Below, piece after piece: positions 12,001-22,085 of a DNA stretch of 64,000 nucleotides. The position numbers were made by a program, and so were the translations under genes. The DNA lies in assembly GCF_006569185.2 (NCBI RefSeq), contig NZ_VIGC02000021.1, forward strand, positions 1-64,000, given 5' to 3'. The stretch's first letter is position 1, and each line of letters starts with the position of its first letter. The notes beneath the pieces were generated by a model. The model made no database searches. It saw only the letters and a list, made by a program, of their open reading frames with translations, and was not told the origin of the DNA. Origin of the DNA: Litorilinea aerophila. GTDB lineage: Bacteria > Chloroflexota > Anaerolineae > Caldilineales > Caldilineaceae.

Positions 12001-15000
12001 CGCTGGCCCCGCCTCACTCGGCAACTCCTTTCAGTATCCACTCTGTTGGATCGTCTGCTTCAACTTGCCACCACGCACCTGCAGATAAAAAGTGGCGCCG
12101 CTTTCAGTATCCACTCTGTTGGATCGTCTGCTTCAACACTATGACCGCCTCGACACCTACCCTTCGTCCCCTTCTTTCAGTATCCACTCTGTTGGATCGT
12201 CTGCTTCAACCTCGGAGATGGAGGCAACAACGGCGGAAAACTCCTGAACTTTCAGTATCCACTCTGTTGGATCGTCTGCTTCAACCGCTGACTGACGGCG
12301 CCTATCGGGTGGTCGCCGAACTCTTTCAGTATCCACTCTGTTGGATCGTCTGCTTCAACTGCCAAATCGTCCTCATACTCGGCGACCAACACCTGCCTTT
12401 CAGTATCCACTCTGTTGGATCGTCTGCTTCAACCCAGACACGGAAAAGATTGGGGAATCCTGGCCGAATCTTTCAGTATCCACTCTGTTGGATCGTCTGC
12501 TTCAACAATCCACCAACCCGGCCAGTACGTCGCCGGTGGTACTTTCAGTATCCACTCTGTTGGATCGTCTGCTTCAACGAAGGTGCGGGATGCCCAGCTG
12601 GACGGTCTAGAGCCTTTCAGTATCCACTCTGTTGGATCGTCTGCTTCAACCAGCCAGCCTCGGACGGCGGCCACGGCCAGCACGACTTTCAGTATCCACT
12701 CTGTTGGATCGTCTGCTTCAACGCTTTTCATCAGCTGCCGGCCGCAGGAACGGACGGGCTTTCAGTATCCACTCTGTTGGATCGTCTGCTTCAACCAATC
12801 CACCAACCCGGCCAGTACGTCGCCGGTGGTACTTTCAGTATCCACTCTGTTGGATCGTCTGCTTCAACTGGTGGACATGGTGATCAGTGCAGCCAACTGG
12901 TTCTCTTTCAGTATCCACTCTGTTGGATCGTCTGCTTCAACCCCCGCGTCAACGCCGCTGTCACCGCTGAGATCCGAACTTTCAGTATCCACTCTGTTGG
13001 ATCGTCTGCTTCAACTGAGCTGGGCCTGGATGAATTCGGCGATGCCGAGACCTCTTTCAGTATCCACTCTGTTGGATCGTCTGCTTCAACCACGGCCAGC
13101 CCCGGGCCAGCCACCCGTCGGGCCACTTTCAGTATCCACTCTGTTGGATCGTCTGCTTCAACAGCAGATAGTCCGTGGACACGTCGAACATCTGCGCCAC
13201 TTTCAGTATCCACTCTGTTGGATCGTCTGCTTCAACTGTTCATGGAAACCTCCTTCCTGCTAATCGACAATCCGCTTTCAGTATCCACTCTGTTGGATCG
13301 TCTGCTTCAACGGACGTGACCGTCTGGCTGCTCACCAATCTACCCGTCTCTTTCAGTATCCACTCTGTTGGATCGTCTGCTTCAACAGTCAGACGCCTAC
13401 ATCCATCTGGATGATTTCGCCGTGTCTTTCAGTATCCACTCTGTTGGATCGTCTGCTTCAACAACCGCATTCTGGCCGGGATCCGTTCTACGGTGCGCCT
13501 TTCAGTATCCACTCTGTTGGATCGTCTGCTTCAACTCCCGGCCAGCTCCTTCAGTCGTGTCGGCTTCGGTGCCTTTCAGTATCCACTCTGTTGGATCGTC
13601 TGCTTCAACTCAAGGTAAGGAAATAAGAGAACAAATTCACACGCAAACCTTTCAGTATCCACTCTGTTGGATCGTCTGCTTCAACTCGTCCGCCACCTCA
13701 AGGTGGGAGCGAACTATCGCTATCCTTTCAGTATCCACTCTGTTGGATCGTCTGCTTCAACCGCCCGTCGCCCCGAATTGCCGCGCCCATGACCGGTGAC
13801 TTTCAGTATCCACTCTGTTGGATCGTCTGCTTCAACGTGGCGCTGGCCGCCGTCAACCTGCTGGAGGCCCTTGACTTTCAGTATCCACTCTGTTGGATCG
13901 TCTGCTTCAACCCCCGTCTTCGCCACACGCACCGGGCAGGCCGTGGACACTTTCAGTATCCACTCTGTTGGATCGTCTGCTTCAACGCACTGGTAGCTGC
14001 TGGCCACGGTGTCAGTGCATCAACCTTTCAGTATCCACTCTGTTGGATCGTCTGCTTCAACCCCACGGTCTCCGGATGTTCATGTCCCAACCAGACTTCT
14101 TTCAGTATCCACTCTGTTGGATCGTCTGCTTCAACGTGCTCATGCCGGCACCTCCTGGAGCATGGCCGCTTCCCTTTCAGTATCCACTCTGTTGGATCGT
14201 CTGCTTCAACGCCCCTCTACCTGCACCAGCAATACGGTGGCCCCTTCCTTTCAGTATCCACTCTGTTGGATCGTCTGCTTCAACGGCCATCTCCACCCCG
14301 CTGGCCGCGGTGGCCGGGGCCCTTTCAGTATCCACTCTGTTGGATCGTCTGCTTCAACCGGCGAGGGGGTCAGAATCCACCGAATCCCCGGAAGCTTTCA
14401 GTATCCACTCTGTTGGATCGTCTGCTTCAACCATGGCGCTGAGCGATTTCGTCCAGTGGTTCGGAGAGCTTTCAGTATCCACTCTGTTGGATCGTCTGCT
14501 TCAACCGGATGTGCTGATCCTGAACCAGGATGCCTGGTTGGAGCTTTCAGTATCCACTCTGTTGGATCGTCTGCTTCAACTCTGGCGCAAGTTCCCGCGC
14601 AACATGCTCTTCGCCCCTTTCAGTATCCACTCTGTTGGATCGTCTGCTTCAACTAGTCGCGGCGAGCTCAATCCACCCACGTGCGCGTGGCTTTCAGTAT
14701 CCACTCTGTTGGATCGTCTGCTTCAACAGGCAATCATGGCCAACAGTCAGTTGGCCGATACCCACTTTCAGTATCCACTCTGTTGGATCGTCTGCTTCAA
14801 CCGCGGCCTGGAGTATACGTACCGCGAGCTGCTCCACTTTCAGTATCCACTCTGTTGGATCGTCTGCTTCAACCGCTGCGCCAGCCGCTGGCCCTGTACC
14901 TGGCGCTTTTCTTTCAGTATCCACTCTGTTGGATCGTCTGCTTCAACACCACCGCCTCCTTCCAACACATGCACTGGACATGGACTTTCAGTATCCACTC

Positions 15001-18000
15001 TGTTGGATCGTCTGCTTCAACCCTGAGGCCATGTTGGAGGCCGCTGTCGTTATCGTTTCTCTTTCAGTATCCACTCTGTTGGATCGTCTGCTTCAACAAA
15101 CACAAGACAGTGTTCTCGTTCTACGGAAAAACCACTTTCAGTATCCACTCTGTTGGATCGTCTGCTTCAACCATCCGCCCCCATTGCGGCCTGCTGATTC
15201 GGCTCCGCCTCTTTCAGTATCCACTCTGTTGGATCGTCTGCTTCAACCGGAGGAGGGAGGCGAGTCGTGAATCGTTGCAACTCCCTTTCAGTATCCACTC
15301 TGTTGGATCGTCTGCTTCAACCTGTCAGAACAAATGGACAACTTGAAATTGTCAGCCCTTTCAGTATCCACTCTGTTGGATCGTCTGCTTCAACCTCCAG
15401 GCCATCTGCCTGCGCCATTATGACGGTGACTTTCAGTATCCACTCTGTTGGATCGTCTGCTTCAACTACGGTGGCATCTAACAGAACCAATCCGGATGCG
15501 TCAACTTTCAGTATCCACTCTGTTGGATCGTCTGCTTCAACACTACGCCCCCCTCGACAGCCGCAACATTGCCATGTTCTTTCAGTATCCACTCTGTTGG
15601 ATCGTCTGCTTCAACCGTTGACCGTCAGCCGCTCGTACACCTCCGCGCCCCTTTCAGTATCCACTCTGTTGGATCGTCTGCTTCAACGAATGGCTCACCC
15701 GCATTGAAAGAGATAACCCCTCTTTCAGTATCCACTCTGTTGGATCGTCTGCTTCAACTACAACATAAGCGCAGTTATGTTGTAAATAGCCTTCACTTTC
15801 AGTATCCACTCTGTTGGATCGTCTGCTTCAACCGGCCAACAACGACGGCGCGCCATCCGCCTACGCCCCTTTCAGTATCCACTCTGTTGGATCGTCTGCT
15901 TCAACAACAACTCCGCCTGGTTCGCCGATTTGTTGCGACAGTCTTTCAGTATCCACTCTGTTGGATCGTCTGCTTCAACCATCAAGGCGTGCATCCCCAA
16001 CCAGGCGCGTGTGCGCTTTCAGTATCCACTCTGTTGGATCGTCTGCTTCAACCTCCGGCCAGTGCTTGTGAAGCACGGCCAGACAATACCTTTCAGTATC
16101 CACTCTGTTGGATCGTCTGCTTCAACAGAAGGAGCGCCAGCGCCTGGAGCTAGACAACGTGGCTTTCAGTATCCACTCTGTTGGATCGTCTGCTTCAACC
16201 TCGCCCTCTTCGCGCAGCCGACGCCAGTTGAAGCGTTCTTTCAGTATCCACTCTGTTGGATCGTCTGCTTCAACCCTCCTGCCCACGGCTGCCCAAGTTC
16301 ACGAAGAGCCACTTTCAGTATCCACTCTGTTGGATCGTCTGCTTCAACACCGCGCCACCGAAACGCACGGACCGGCGCAATTTCCGCTTTCAGTATCCAC
16401 TCTGTTGGATCGTCTGCTTCAACGCGCTGGCCGGACGCCAACGTCGGCCTGGATTGCGGCGCTTTCAGTATCCACTCTGTTGGATCGTCTGCTTCAACGC
16501 CGGCCCCGCAGCCACACATGACGCCGGCCCGGCACTTTCAGTATCCACTCTGTTGGATCGTCTGCTTCAACCTTCTCGAAACCTCTGGCCGGAAATGCGC
16601 CGCATTGTTGCCTTTCAGTATCCACTCTGTTGGATCGTCTGCTTCAACGCAGCCGGTGCGCCAGTGGCATATCGAGGCCGTGCCTTTCAGTATCCACTCT
16701 GTTGGATCGTCTGCTTCAACCGCGCAGACCCTGGGCGTGCGCCTGGGCGAGTACATCAATCTTTCAGTATCCACTCTGTTGGATCGTCTGCTTCAACGTT
16801 CTACACGGTGCCGGTAGCCGTCGCCATCTGGTTCTTTCAGTATCCACTCTGTTGGATCGTCTGCTTCAACCTTGTTGAACTCGTACGTGTGGCAGTACGG
16901 TTTCGAGCTCTTTCAGTATCCACTCTGTTGGATCGTCTGCTTCAACGAGGAATTCCTTGGCATGTGCGAACGCCCCTATGTCTTTCAGTATCCACTCTGT
17001 TGGATCGTCTGCTTCAACACATCATCGGCCCCCTGCAGCGGCTACACCAGCACCTCTTTCAGTATCCACTCTGTTGGATCGTCTGCTTCAACCGACACCC
17101 GGGCCAACCTGATCCTGGTGGAACGGGGCAACTTTCAGTATCCACTCTGTTGGATCGTCTGCTTCAACCGCTGCAGATGAGATACCGACGCCCCGGCCCC
17201 TGGACTTTCAGTATCCACTCTGTTGGATCGTCTGCTTCAACTGAGCCCGTGTTGACGCCGACCGGTTGGGCTCGCATCTTTCAGTATCCACTCTGTTGGA
17301 TCGTCTGCTTCAACTCAGGATGGGCTGGATCGCCTGCCACAGGTTCTGCACTTTCAGTATCCACTCTGTTGGATCGTCTGCTTCAACCAGATGCCAGGCG
17401 GTCGGCCCAGTAGTACGCCCGCATCTTTCAGTATCCACTCTGTTGGATCGTCTGCTTCAACGAGCGGTGGTTGCCCATGCTGGCGTATCCCCCTTGACTT
17501 TCAGTATCCACTCTGTTGGATCGTCTGCTTCAACGAGCAGCAACAGGTGGCCGTCGCCGGCGATGATGCGGTGCTTTCAGTATCCACTCTGTTGGATCGT
17601 CTGCTTCAACCGCCTATTACCTGTACCGGCATCCCGACCGTTGGGTCTTTCAGTATCCACTCTGTTGGATCGTCTGCTTCAACCCGATGATGGCGCGCAG
17701 GGCCTCAGGGTCCGGGTTACCTTTCAGTATCCACTCTGTTGGATCGTCTGCTTCAACTTCAAATCCCGCCTCCTGCTCCTCCAGCCAGGCCAGCACTTTC
17801 AGTATCCACTCTGTTGGATCGTCTGCTTCAACATAGATGCGATTGCGTTCCTCTTCCAGCGCTGCCTCTTTCAGTATCCACTCTGTTGGATCGTCTGCTT
17901 CAACTCGTGAGGCGGTGGAGGCGGCCATCGCCGAAGCGACCAAACTTTCAGTATCCACTCTGTTGGATCGTCTGCTTCAACGGTGACCGACAACGCCGGG

Positions 18001-18500
18001 AGCACCACCTACACCGACTTTCAGTATCCACTCTGTTGGATCGTCTGCTTCAACCCCGCTACCGCGCCCTGTCGGCCTGGTTCGAGTGGCCTTTCAGTAT
18101 CCACTCTGTTGGATCGTCTGCTTCAACTATGGGGCTCGATGGCCAGCCAGCGCTGGCCGTCCACCTCTTTCAGTATCCACTCTGTTGGATCGTCTGCTTC
18201 AACGCCAGGTCGCCCAGGGGGCCGCCGTTCTGGCGCTCCCTTTCAGTATCCACTCTGTTGGATCGTCTGCTTCAACCCCGGCGCAGGCTGTTGGCGATCC
18301 GCGGCCCGTTGGGCCTCTTTCAGTATCCACTCTGTTGGATCGTCTGCTTCAACCACGCCCCTCCCCCCGTCCCCGCCGCCACAATCGCCACTTTCAGTAT
18401 CCACTCTGTTGGATCGTCTGCTTCAACATTGAGACACGCCTTGCGCCGCCTGGCGTTGCTGGACTTTCAGTATCCACTCTGTTGGATCGTCTGCTTCAAC
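1..18500 (-). CRISPR. Giant CRISPR array, 250 complete repeats plus one partial, open at left edge
   Basis: A 37-nt repeat recurs 250 times from position 61 to 18500, and the last 23 nt of another copy occupy 1-23. The average period is about 73.9 nt, so spacers average about 37 nt (range seen about 34-41). Every repeat I read was identical, including the copy next to the leader at 18464-18500. On the minus strand the repeat reads GTTGAAGC at its start, then the stem arms ATCCA and TGGAT around a 6-nt loop, then ACTGAAAG. That is a classical Cas6 hairpin followed by an 8-nt crRNA handle, so transcription runs right to left from the leader beside cas4. No degenerate terminal repeat is present, so the old end lies outside the window. 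Open reading frames inside the array are artefacts of the repeat being stop-free in several frames. Confidence 0.99.
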
Positions 18501-18910
18501 CCGCCCACGCACACCACACCAAACCTTCTTTGCAACCCTCATCCTTAAGAAAAAACGCATGTAGAGGCTCTCAACGGCTCCCGCCAACGGCCGATTTCGT
18601 TGCATCTTATCCGCTCAGTCCATTTTTTCGCAATTTGCTTTTTGCCCCATTCCGGCCTCCTTTTGCGACACCCCAGAAAGCGGCCCTCCAGAGGCGGATC
18701 GTACATGTGTTCCAGATCGCGGCCCAGTGGCGACCCTCCCCCGCATTTAAGAAGCCATGGACGCAGACCGTTTGCGACGGGGCGTGTTCTCATGCGCTTC
18801 AGGCCGCTACCGCGAGCGCCCATGATGCACTCCCCCATGCCCCTGGGCTGCGATGGGGCTGCCAACACCAGGGCACACTGTATGGGCGTCGACCAAGAGC
18901 AACATGACCA
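18501..18910 (-). promoter_or_regulatory. CRISPR leader region between cas4 and the array
   Basis: This 410-nt stretch has no convincing gene. It separates the cas4 stop codon from the first repeat in the direction of crRNA transcription. The 40 nt touching the first repeat are pyrimidine- and CA-rich on the plus strand. It contains A/T-rich segments around 18546-18556 and 18620-18650, unlike the GC-rich coding DNA nearby. Its placement at the identical-repeat end, upstream of the crRNA-sense strand, makes it the leader where new spacers are inserted and the pre-crRNA starts. Confidence 0.8.
18604..18633 (-). promoter_or_regulatory. Putative pre-crRNA promoter in the leader
   Basis: On the minus strand there is a TTGCGA -35 box (18628-18633), an 18-nt spacer and a TAAGAT -10 box (18604-18609). 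Initiation would fall about 95 nt before the first repeat, a normal distance for a leader promoter. The boxes are read directly; use in vivo is inference. Confidence 0.45.
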
Positions 18911-19591
18911 TCAGATCGTATCGTTGCAGAACCGCCGAAATTCACAATCCACACACTGCCGCACCGACCGCGGTGGGCCGGGCATGCGTTGCTCCATGAT
19001 CATCTCCCGGATTTCGGTCACCAAACGAGTTGCCTTCCGCCGCAGGTGCGCTGTGAACGGTACCGAAATGGCCTGCCGGCTCGGAATGAGGTAGATGTAA
19101 CCCTCCGTCGCTGGTATGCCCCATGCCTCCTCCAGCATCAGGCCATAACAGACCAACTGGAGCCGAAAATGGTTACCCGGCTTCCGCCGGCTCAGCTTGA
19201 AGTCCACTGGAATGGCCCGCCGCTCATTGCCACTGCCCGTAACAATGACCATGTCGATCTGACCGCTACAGCCCAGGCGAGTGGAAACCACGGATACGTG
19301 GTAGTGGCGCTCCCCTTGCTCCAAACCATAGGCCCGCAGACTGCGGCGATCCTCCAGGCGGGTGACCCGACTCTGTGCTTCAATGCCCGCTGCCATTTTG
19401 TAGGTAACCGGCCGTACATCTGACAGGCAGTACCGGTAGTACACCACTCGCGGACAATAGTCAAACTGTTTGAGATCGGTGACTTCCAGCAACCAGGGAT
19501 CTTCCCAGCTGGGGAGAGCACCGCGGGGATCGGCAGTCCCTTCGGCAGGAGCTCCCCCATAAGCCCCTGTAAGTAGTTGTTTGGATGCCAT
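18911..19591 (-). CDS. cas4: Cas4 exonuclease, spacer acquisition
   Basis: The 226-aa protein has the Cas4 layout: one Cys near the N-terminus (C46 in DYCPR) and three at the C-terminus (C213, C216, C222) for a 4Fe-4S cluster. In between is a PD-(D/E)XK nuclease core: GQIDMVI with D113, PVDFK with D130/K132, and the QxxxY-like motif near Q145. Cas4 trims prespacers and helps select the PAM and orientation before Cas1-Cas2 integration. The start is supported by a strong GGAGGAGGTG ribosome binding site. It is the last gene of the cas operon, 6 nt after cas2, and directly precedes the leader. In many type I loci cas4 comes before cas1, so the cas1-cas2-cas4 order is a mild oddity. Confidence 0.93.
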   Translation of the reverse strand: MASKQLLTGAYGGAPAEGTADPRGALPSWEDPWLLEVTDLKQFDYCPRVVYYRYCLSDVRPVTYKMAAGIEAQSRVTRLEDRRSLRAYGLEQGERHYHVSVVSTRLGCSGQIDMVIVTGSGNERRAIPVDFKLSRRKPGNHFRLQLVCYGLMLEEAWGIPATEGYIYLIPSRQAISVPFTAHLRRKATRLVTEIREMIMEQRMPGPPRSVRQCVDCEFRRFCNDTI

Positions 19592-19597
19592 GACCGC

Positions 19598-19885
19598 TCA
19601 CCTCCTCCCGGATCCCGGCTCTTTGCCGTCTACCGCCGGGCCCGATTGCTCGATGGAAAGCCGGCTGCGCCAGTCCTGTCGGCAAATGGGGAATAGTTCC
19701 ACCTTGCCGGCTGCGTTTCCCAGGCGCTGCTGGATTTTGAGCATTAACTCTTCCTGGTGATTGCTGCTCAACTCGCCGACAAACGCGCTGTATTGGATTC
19801 GATCCAGGCCATAGTCCAGGCAGAAATCGGCAATCCGGGTTCGCACCCGGTCATCTGGGATGTCGTAGATCAACAGGCATCTCAT
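19598..19885 (-). CDS. cas2: Cas2 integrase subunit
   Basis: This 95-aa protein matches the Cas2 ferredoxin-like fold. It opens with a beta strand ending in the conserved Asp (LLIYDIPDD, D8), then the helix RTRIADFCLDYGLDRIQYSAF, then a C-terminal strand (KVELFPIC). Length is typical. Cas2 dimerises between two Cas1 dimers to form the integration complex. A GGAGGT site sits before the ATG. It follows cas1 by 21 nt and precedes cas4 by 6 nt. The C-terminal 20 or so residues are low-complexity and probably disordered. Confidence 0.95.
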   Translation of the reverse strand: MRCLLIYDIPDDRVRTRIADFCLDYGLDRIQYSAFVGELSSNHQEELMLKIQQRLGNAAGKVELFPICRQDWRSRLSIEQSGPAVDGKEPGSGRR

Positions 19886-19906
19886 GGGCTTACCTCCGAA
19901 CAGAGC

Positions 19907-20932
19907 CTACCAGGATGCCACAAACGCCGTGTAAGCGGGCCGTTCTCCACGCAAATATACGGCAAGATGTCGGGCTTGCATCTGGATGATGGCTCGCAAC
20001 GGGTGCCGCTTGCCCTCAAACGCTTCCGTCGCTTCCAGTCGGTTCAGCACCTTTTCGGCCAGGTTCCGCCGGGTCTCTCCGGTCAATTGCCCCCGCTCGT
20101 CCAGCTCCACAGCCATCCCCCGATTGAAAATCGCCATGACCGTCCGATCCACCACCGTCTGTCGAAATTCCTCCACCAGGTCGTAGACCAGGCTGGCCTT
20201 GCCCGGCCGATCCACATGCAAAAAGCCGGCGTAAGGATCCAGGCCAGCCAGGACCAGTGCCCGTTCCACCTGGCTGTAGAGAATGCCGTAGCCATAGTTG
20301 AGCGCCGCGTTGAACGGATCCCGGGCACCCTGGGTACGTCGTCCCGGCCAACCTACCTCCGGCAGCAGCAGCCGGCCAATGCCGGCCCAATATTTCTGGG
20401 CTGCCCGCCCTTCTGCCGAAAGAATTTGGCCGCGACACGCGTCCACCGTATCCCCTGTACACCGTTCCAGATCGGCCAGATGATCCAACACTTCATCGGC
20501 CAGCAACCGAACCTCCTGGTAAATCTCCGGCTGGCGGGTTTTACGGTATTTACTCATGTACTTCAGCAGATTGGCCTGGTTGCGGATCTTGCCTGCCGCC
20601 ACAGCCCTGGCCACATGCAACCCCCGGCCATCGCCCCGAGCCTCCAATTGAGCGCGCCGGGTCTCTACGGTGGCTGCCAGCCCTGCACTGTACAGGCTGC
20701 CCAGCGGCTGTCCCCGGGCATCCAAGAAATGGAGGGGGATCCCTGCTTCCACACAGGCGGCCACCACGTCGCTGCTCAGGCTGACACCGCGACCACTGAT
20801 CAGGACGGTCTCCAGGTGCATCAACGGCGCCTCCACGCGCTTTTCTCCCTGGCAGGTGACCCGCAAACGTCCCTGATGTTTGGCGATAAAGCTGCCAAAT
20901 TCATCGACGATCAGATGTTGTATGATTGCCAT
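19907..20932 (-). CDS. cas1: Cas1 integrase, spacer acquisition
   Basis: A 341-aa Cas1 with its metal-binding triad visible: E174 in SAEGRAAQKYW, H239 in GFLHVDRPGK and a Glu at 254/255 in DLVEEFRQ. The N-terminal beta domain (residues 1-80) includes the ISGRGVSLSSDV segment usual in the family. Cas1 catalyses insertion of new spacers at the leader-repeat junction with Cas2. It lies 15 nt after cas6, a typical operon spacing. All active-site residues are intact, consistent with a working acquisition module beside an array of 250 spacers. Confidence 0.96.
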   Translation of the reverse strand: MAIIQHLIVDEFGSFIAKHQGRLRVTCQGEKRVEAPLMHLETVLISGRGVSLSSDVVAACVEAGIPLHFLDARGQPLGSLYSAGLAATVETRRAQLEARGDGRGLHVARAVAAGKIRNQANLLKYMSKYRKTRQPEIYQEVRLLADEVLDHLADLERCTGDTVDACRGQILSAEGRAAQKYWAGIGRLLLPEVGWPGRRTQGARDPFNAALNYGYGILYSQVERALVLAGLDPYAGFLHVDRPGKASLVYDLVEEFRQTVVDRTVMAIFNRGMAVELDERGQLTGETRRNLAEKVLNRLEATEAFEGKRHPLRAIIQMQARHLAVYLRGERPAYTAFVASW

Positions 20933-20947
20933 GGCTGGCTCCCGGGG

Positions 20948-22015
20948 TTAACCCTTTCTTGACACTTCCGAGAACAAATCTACCATTCCCCCGGCTCTGA
21001 CAGCTTCGTCGCGTCCTGCCCAGAGCCGCAGCGCACCGCACCCCTTCACCACGTTCTTGCCCACATGGATCACGCTGGACCAGAGCAGCCATGGTAACAA
21101 GGGTTGCCAGTCTGTGGTCCGGTAAATGGCCCGGCCCACGAGACCGCCCAGCACCTGGGGCCGTTTCAGGCGGCCGGAATAGCCTTTCAGATCCCACCAT
21201 CGAGTCTGATCCATCACCAGCGCGACCTGGTCGGCGTGGGGGTAAATCTCTCGTTTTAACTGGATATCCGGCCGGCCACCGCCATATTGCGCACAGACGT
21301 CCAACACCCGCAGGACGCTCTGTTTGATGAGGGGAAAGAAGTGGGGCGCTTCAACCGTCTGGCGGTTTTGGATGAGGCGCAGCGGGGTCAGGAATTCCAC
21401 GGACAGGTGGTTATCGCAGGCGGCCAGCTCGTCCAGCAGGCGTGCCGCTGCATCCAACACGTGGTCATGGGTGATGAAGACGGTCGGTGGATCCACCACC
21501 TGTCGGCCAGGCCGAAGCAGGGACTGCTCTTCCCCGCTGAAGGGGTTGACCGCGTCGATGGCTTCGATGGTGAAGCGGCCGCGCTGGCCATCCGCAAGTC
21601 GGCGCCCCACACCGCCCTGCTCGCCCATGGCCTTGACGGCCAGAACCAGATAGGGCAGGTAGAGCAGATTGTCGCCCAGGAGCAACAAGGTGAAGTGGAA
21701 CCGCTCGCCGGGGGCATAGCGGGTGGTGGCGTCCAGAGGGGGCTCAATGACGTACGGGCGCCGTACATCGCCGGATGGGCTGTCGTCCTGTTCCAGGCTC
21801 AGGATTTGGCAGACCGGGCAGAGGGAACGGTGCAGGGGATCGGTGCCTTCGGCACGCCATTCGGGACAGAAGTGACGGCGCAGGGTCGTGGCAAAGGCGC
21901 CCCGCAGGGCGCTGCCCTTGAATTCGTTGAAGACAATAGGCGTCTCGGCCCGCACGGTGAAGCGCAGCCGATGGACGGTGAGGGGAATGGCTGGACCTAT
22001 GGATGTCGCTGTCAT
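20948..22015 (-). CDS. cas6: Cas6 pre-crRNA endoribonuclease
   Basis: The 355-aa protein belongs to the larger Cas6 group often seen with type III and I-D loci. It has a double RAMP fold, a CPxC pair in the N-terminal half (CPVC near residues 66-69), and the diagnostic C-terminal glycine-rich loop HVGKNVVKGCG at about 317-327. The preceding block (GYSGRLKRPQVLGGLVG) matches the Cas6 C-terminal domain. It should cut each repeat at the base of the ATCCA/TGGAT hairpin, leaving the ACTGAAAG handle. It sits between cas5 (70-nt gap) and cas1. The ribosome binding site is weak, so the exact start is moderately certain. Confidence 0.9.
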   Translation of the reverse strand: MTATSIGPAIPLTVHRLRFTVRAETPIVFNEFKGSALRGAFATTLRRHFCPEWRAEGTDPLHRSLCPVCQILSLEQDDSPSGDVRRPYVIEPPLDATTRYAPGERFHFTLLLLGDNLLYLPYLVLAVKAMGEQGGVGRRLADGQRGRFTIEAIDAVNPFSGEEQSLLRPGRQVVDPPTVFITHDHVLDAAARLLDELAACDNHLSVEFLTPLRLIQNRQTVEAPHFFPLIKQSVLRVLDVCAQYGGGRPDIQLKREIYPHADQVALVMDQTRWWDLKGYSGRLKRPQVLGGLVGRAIYRTTDWQPLLPWLLWSSVIHVGKNVVKGCGALRLWAGRDEAVRAGGMVDLFSEVSRKG

Positions 22016-22085
22016 GGTGGTTCTGGGCCTTTGGGAATGGGCTGGCGGACTGGAACGTCCCTTCCGGTCCGCCAGCCGTCGAGAC

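Noticed and set aside
694-13053. Spacers at 694-733 and 13016-13053 that share LDEFGD-coding sequence
   Set aside because: The match is short and, unlike the other pairs, the right ends are 2 nt out of register, so it is weaker evidence for a common protospacer.
4158-13349. Eleven shared bases (GACGTGACCGT) between spacers 4158-4195 and 13312-13349 as overlapping protospacers
   Set aside because: With about 250 spacers, one 11-nt match is expected by chance or nearly so.
5-18548. Many long plus-strand ORFs (up to about 459 aa) with recurring [24 protein letters not shown] or [12 protein letters not shown] peptides
   Set aside because: These are translations of the CRISPR repeat, which is stop-free in three frames; spacers occasionally lack stops, giving long spurious frames.
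841-18605. Minus-strand ORFs with recurring [12 protein letters not shown] peptides
   Set aside because: Again the repeat read in the other direction; no ribosome binding sites and no protein-like variation.
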